The notes under the pieces: generated by a model
Told to the model about the DNA's origin: nothing
The model's input: the letters and a program-made list of their open reading frames with translations, nothing else
Databases searched by the model: none
Assembly (NCBI GenBank): GCA_024500155.1
Contig: CM044874.1
Coordinates: forward strand, 70,231,795 to 70,295,794
Direction of reading: 5' to 3'
Length of the DNA stretch: 64,000 nt
Origin: Chenopodium formosanum
Taxonomy: Eukaryota > Streptophyta > Magnoliopsida > Caryophyllales > Amaranthaceae
Program-made: the position numbers and the translations under genes
In this document: piece after piece, positions 60,833 through 64,000 of the stretch
Numbering within the stretch: the first letter of the stretch is position 1
How the letters are laid out: each line of letters starts with the position of its first letter

Positions 60833-61421
60833 CTGATGGAAGCCTCTCCCTTGACGTCTCGAGCTTGTTCTTCAAGATCATTTGCACGTTCTCACCTACA
60901 TATCTCTCTTTTCTCGCTCAATTCGAGCAGCATTTGCTTGTAAAATAGGGAATTGAATTGATAAATAAGTGTGTTCTTCAATAATCTTATCTTAACCAAG
61001 CTTTTTATAATGAAATCCAAATGACGAATTCAATTTTTCTAAAATTTCAGATAAACTTAAACTGATGCAATAGAAGGATTGTTTTCTTCTAAATCCAACC
61101 GAATAACTTAACATTGATCCAAATTCTCAGTATTTAGGGTTCTAAACAGCTTCAAACGCATAAATGACTCATCAATTATCTAAAACGCAAGAAACCTAAT
61201 CTGCAATCAAACATCAAATTGAACCGGAAAAAGAGAAATACCTGAGAGTGTTGACGTTTCATGAGATGGATTAGGGTTTGATAGGCGAGCTTGAGCTCAA
61301 AGTTGGAGTGTCGAACAACCATTTTAATGGGTTTAAGAAGGCGAGGATCAATTCCTAGTTCAGTTGAATTGGTTGAGGAAGCTGTTGAAGATGGAGCAAA
61401 AATAGCTATTGGTGATGCCAT
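60833..61421 (-). CDS. 5' part of an unrecognised gene
   Basis: Exon 1 (61242-61421, ATG at 61421, 60 codons) starts MASPIAIFAPSS, a Ser/Thr/Ala-rich, acid-poor stretch that could be a plastid or mitochondrial transit peptide, and continues with DPRLLKPIKMVVRHSNF to a clean donor (CTCTCAG/gtattt). A second exon ends at 60833 (CATCAG/gtatac). With the best acceptor (exon from 60895) the frame stops after five codons; with a weaker acceptor at 60891/60892 it reads NVQMILKNKLETSRERLPS, which looks coding. Further exons are not certain. I do not recognise the family. The NLR may have inserted downstream inside this gene. Confidence 0.4.
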
Positions 61422-61479
61422 TGGCAGATTTTTTTTTTTTTAAAAAAAAAAAAATTCGTACTGCATAATTTAACGGTTC

Positions 61480-61716
61480 TTTTTCTGTATGGCTGGTTAT
61501 AGTTATGTTGTCAGGTTAAAACTCTTCGCCTCAGCTTAATTTCATTTCTCTTCATTACATTTTCAATCGGTTTACTTCATTTCAGTTTCGCTCTTAATTT
61601 CCTTCTCTCATAAAATATTCATTTTAACTCTATTCTGTTCAATTCAGCTTAGCTCAGCTCAACTCTAATCAGTTCAGTTTAGCTTAGCTCAGTTTAGTAA
61701 ATGTAAACAGGCCCTT
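61480..61716 (-). mobile_element. Truncated Tourist-like MITE
   Basis: The right end GTAAACAGGCCC is followed by TTA. CAGTTCAG/CAGCTCAG-type subterminal repeats match the element at 12979-13825. The left terminus is missing. Confidence 0.5.
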
Positions 61717-61717
61717 A

Positions 61718-62200
61718 TTTAGGGGTTACCTAGTTGGTCGAAGGTTACTTATCTTGGGGTTATTCAATTAGTTAGCGCGTTTTTGTCAAGTTTATTTATT
61801 CACGGGTTACTTGTTTAGGGGTTACCCGGCCCAGTTGGTTAGTGCATTTTTTGTGTGAGAATAACTCCTAACCGACTGAGTAATCTCTAAATAAGTAACT
61901 CCTTATCAAGTAATCCCTGAATAAGAAACCTCATAATGAGAAATCCTGAATAAATAACTCCGACCACGACATGGTGTGGCCGGGTTAATGCGACTTGTGT
62001 GCAGCTAGCCACAACATGTGATCATTTATAAAAAAAACAAAATAACTCCTATAACACTGGCCAAGTAATTCTTGTAACAAGTAACTCCTGAGTGACCCTA
62101 TAACACTGGCGAAGTAACCCTCATTGAACAAATAACCTCTGTAACACTAACGAAATAACCCTTATGATTTATGGTCACACTGTGTGACCAGCCACATATA
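61718..62200. repeat. Degenerate GGTTACTT/AAGTAACC repeat cluster
   Basis: The left part has plus-oriented units (aggggttacc, aaggttactta, cgggttacttg). From 61860 the units are reversed (aataactcc, aagtaacccc-like), and a ggtgtggccggg motif (61973) and a cacactgtgtgacc motif (62166) follow. It is an older relative of the array at 48107-48870. Confidence 0.6.
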
Positions 62201-62904
62201 AGAATTTGTGTTTTTTTTTAAGAAAAAAGTTAAGAGGGGTAATTCGGAAAAGTATAATTTATCACCCAAAACCCCTTTCACTTATATAATAGGATATACT
62301 ATGTATATGATTATAAAATCATACTTAAGTCATGTATAAGTGTATAACCCTTTAGTGTTGACTTTTTACTTTTGAAAGTTATACACCATAATCTTAAACT
62401 TTCAATTATTAGTGACCTTGTCGTTAGCGGACCCATTTTACACCATTTAATTTTTTTTTTCTTAATTTTGTGCTAATAAAAAAAAGTTTAGTTAAAGGTT
62501 TTAGGGATCATTTTGACCTGTAAAGTTCTAAATTGAGCTCAGTTTTGGGGGGAAATAAAATGTGAAAGCCCTATTTTATATGAATATTATTTATTTTAAA
62601 AATTACAAACAAATTAATCATGCATCTCAGTAGTTTTATCTGTAATCATAATTAAGAACAACATTTACTTCTTTATAGCTTGTTTAGTCACAAAAATACT
62701 TTCATTAGTAAGTGAAACTTAACATCTCTTACTTCACAATTCACATCCCAACAATTACATACATACTTTTCTCACAGTTTATTATTTCTCCCAAACCACC
62801 CAAAAAAGGAACGAAGGAAAATTAAATTAAAAACAGAACACATTACATACACAATAGCTCCAAATTTTGTAGTTATAACACTCATAAAAACTTTGGATAA
62901 TATT
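62201..62904. other. Spacer and 3' flank of PR-10 copy D
   Basis: No gene. The part from about 62700 (aacatctcttac...tcacaattcacatc) resembles the sequence downstream of copy C (52230-52262), marking the shared 3' flank of the duplicated unit. Confidence 0.5.
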
Positions 62905-63650
62905 TCAAGCATAAACTTGAGGGTTGGCAATGAGGTGCTCTTCAACAGCCTTAAACATCTTTTGGATTCCTTCTTTGGCCTTCTCAACATCCTCATCCTT
63001 CATCACATTGTCTCCCTTCATGTGGTAGTGTCCCACCATCTTGCACCGGGTTCCGGCTTCGGATACATCATACTTGTCTTCGTACACAGCGTACTCCACT
63101 GTATCAGGGAACACATCTCCTTCAATGCAAGTGTACTTAAGGTAGAAGTTGTTGGAATCAATCTCGTCCACTCTATTTTTCACATATTTGAATGGAGCCT
63201 CTGCAAAATGATCAACGTAATATTAATGATTAAAGTTGTACATTTTAAAAAGTAAAAGTCAACTCTTAAAAAAATAATGATGAAATTAAAGTTGTACATT
63301 ATTGAGATAAGTAAAAGTCAACCTTGTAAAAAGTTAAATTATTTACGAAACAATAGGTGTAAGTAAATGTGTTATTTTAGCAGATGTTAGCATGTTACAC
63401 ACACAAGAAAATTGGGTCGTAACGTTAAATTAATACGGAGTAGTAAGAAAATAAACTAACCATCGGGGAAATTGATCTGCTTGATACATCCAACAGTGGT
63501 GGAGTCGCCTTCAACAAACACAACGGACTTAGCCAAGTGAGGCAAAGCCTTAGGGACAAAGTTATGGTTGTCAATGGCTAGAGCTTGGAACAACCGGGAC
63601 GCGGCGACTGGGCTGGTTATATCAGCCAATGTGTATGTGAAGACACCCAT
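62905..63650 (-). CDS. PR-10 / Bet v 1-type protein, copy D
   Basis: Exon 1 63461-63650 (ATG at 63650) and exon 2 62905-63200 (TGA), 161 aa, phase-1 intron of 260 bp, the shortest and the only one without a transposon that I can see. Exon 1 reads MGVFTYTLADITSPVAAS and FVPKALPHLAKSVVF; the C-terminus is LIANPQVYA. It differs from copy B at about ten of 63 exon-1 residues. Intact frame and splice sites. Confidence 0.93.
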
Positions 63651-63784
63651 GATTACTAAGGACTGATAAATTTAAGAGAGCTAAGGATAATTAATTAGAA
63701 GAATAAAAGGCTTAGTTTAGTTGGAAGATTTGGTAGTTAAGAAGAGAATGAATTCGATATGTAAAGAATGAAAAATAGATTGGG

Positions 63785-63792
63785 TATTTATA
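63785..63792 (-). promoter_or_regulatory. TATA box of PR-10 copy D
   Basis: TATAAATA on the minus strand, 135 bases upstream of the ATG, in the same context (ccctataaataccc) as in copy C. Confidence 0.7.
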
Positions 63793-64000
63793 GGGTTGGG
63801 GGTGTGGAAAGTGTAACTAAAATAAAGTAAGTTATTGGTAAGGACAAATTAAAGAAGCCGCCTCATTATTTTAAGTGCTTTATTTGTTAACCTTTTGGTA
63901 GAGCTGAATAATTGAGGCAAATAGCATACATATATAATTAAATACGTATTCGTTTATTTTTTATCTGATTATTTAATTGACTATTAAAAGTATTAACACA

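Overview
The window is nuclear DNA of a dicot plant. Its genes are split by many GT-AG introns. They include an ethylene receptor, mitochondrial fumarase, a DEAH-box ribosome-biogenesis helicase, PR-10/Bet v 1-type proteins and a CC-NB-ARC-LRR immune receptor. The spacers are AT-rich and full of small plant transposons. The species cannot be read from the sequence; the style of the PR-10 copies and repeats would fit Caryophyllales (for example Amaranthaceae), but that is only an impression. Every gene I can support lies on the minus strand.

Layout. 1-6.0 kb: 5' part of a subfamily-I ethylene receptor (ETR1/ERS1 type), cut by the left edge. 6-11 kb: spacer with a 57-bp tandem repeat, a probable solo LTR and Tourist-like MITEs. 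11-14.1 kb: a small unrecognised gene whose second coding exon is split by an 847-bp MITE. 14.7-25.3 kb: an 11-exon DHX37/Dhr1-type helicase with three MITEs in one intron. 26.8-33.0 kb: a 17-exon mitochondrial fumarate hydratase. 33-35.6 kb: spacer with a tRNA-like SINE.

35.6-63.8 kb: four tandem two-exon PR-10/Bet v 1-type genes (here A, B, C, D), each 161 aa with one phase-1 intron at the same codon and a TATAAATA box 110-135 bp upstream of the ATG. They are separated by a LINE remnant, a Mutator-type foldback element with a nested MITE, an inverted GGGTTACTTG minisatellite, a hAT-type element, a 2.0-kb gypsy-like solo LTR, and a single-exon NLR gene (57.2-59.8 kb). The NLR is bracketed by exon-like pieces of an unrecognised gene. 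A 2.1-kb non-autonomous Helitron sits in the intron of PR-10 copy A and explains why that intron is about four times longer than the next largest.

The genes do not form an operon or a shared pathway. Ethylene perception, rRNA processing and the TCA cycle are housekeeping or signalling functions. The PR-10 cluster with the NLR resembles a stress and defence neighbourhood grown by tandem duplication and mobile elements. Coordinates of exons were derived by hand from splice consensus and reading-frame continuity; no transcript or database search was available.
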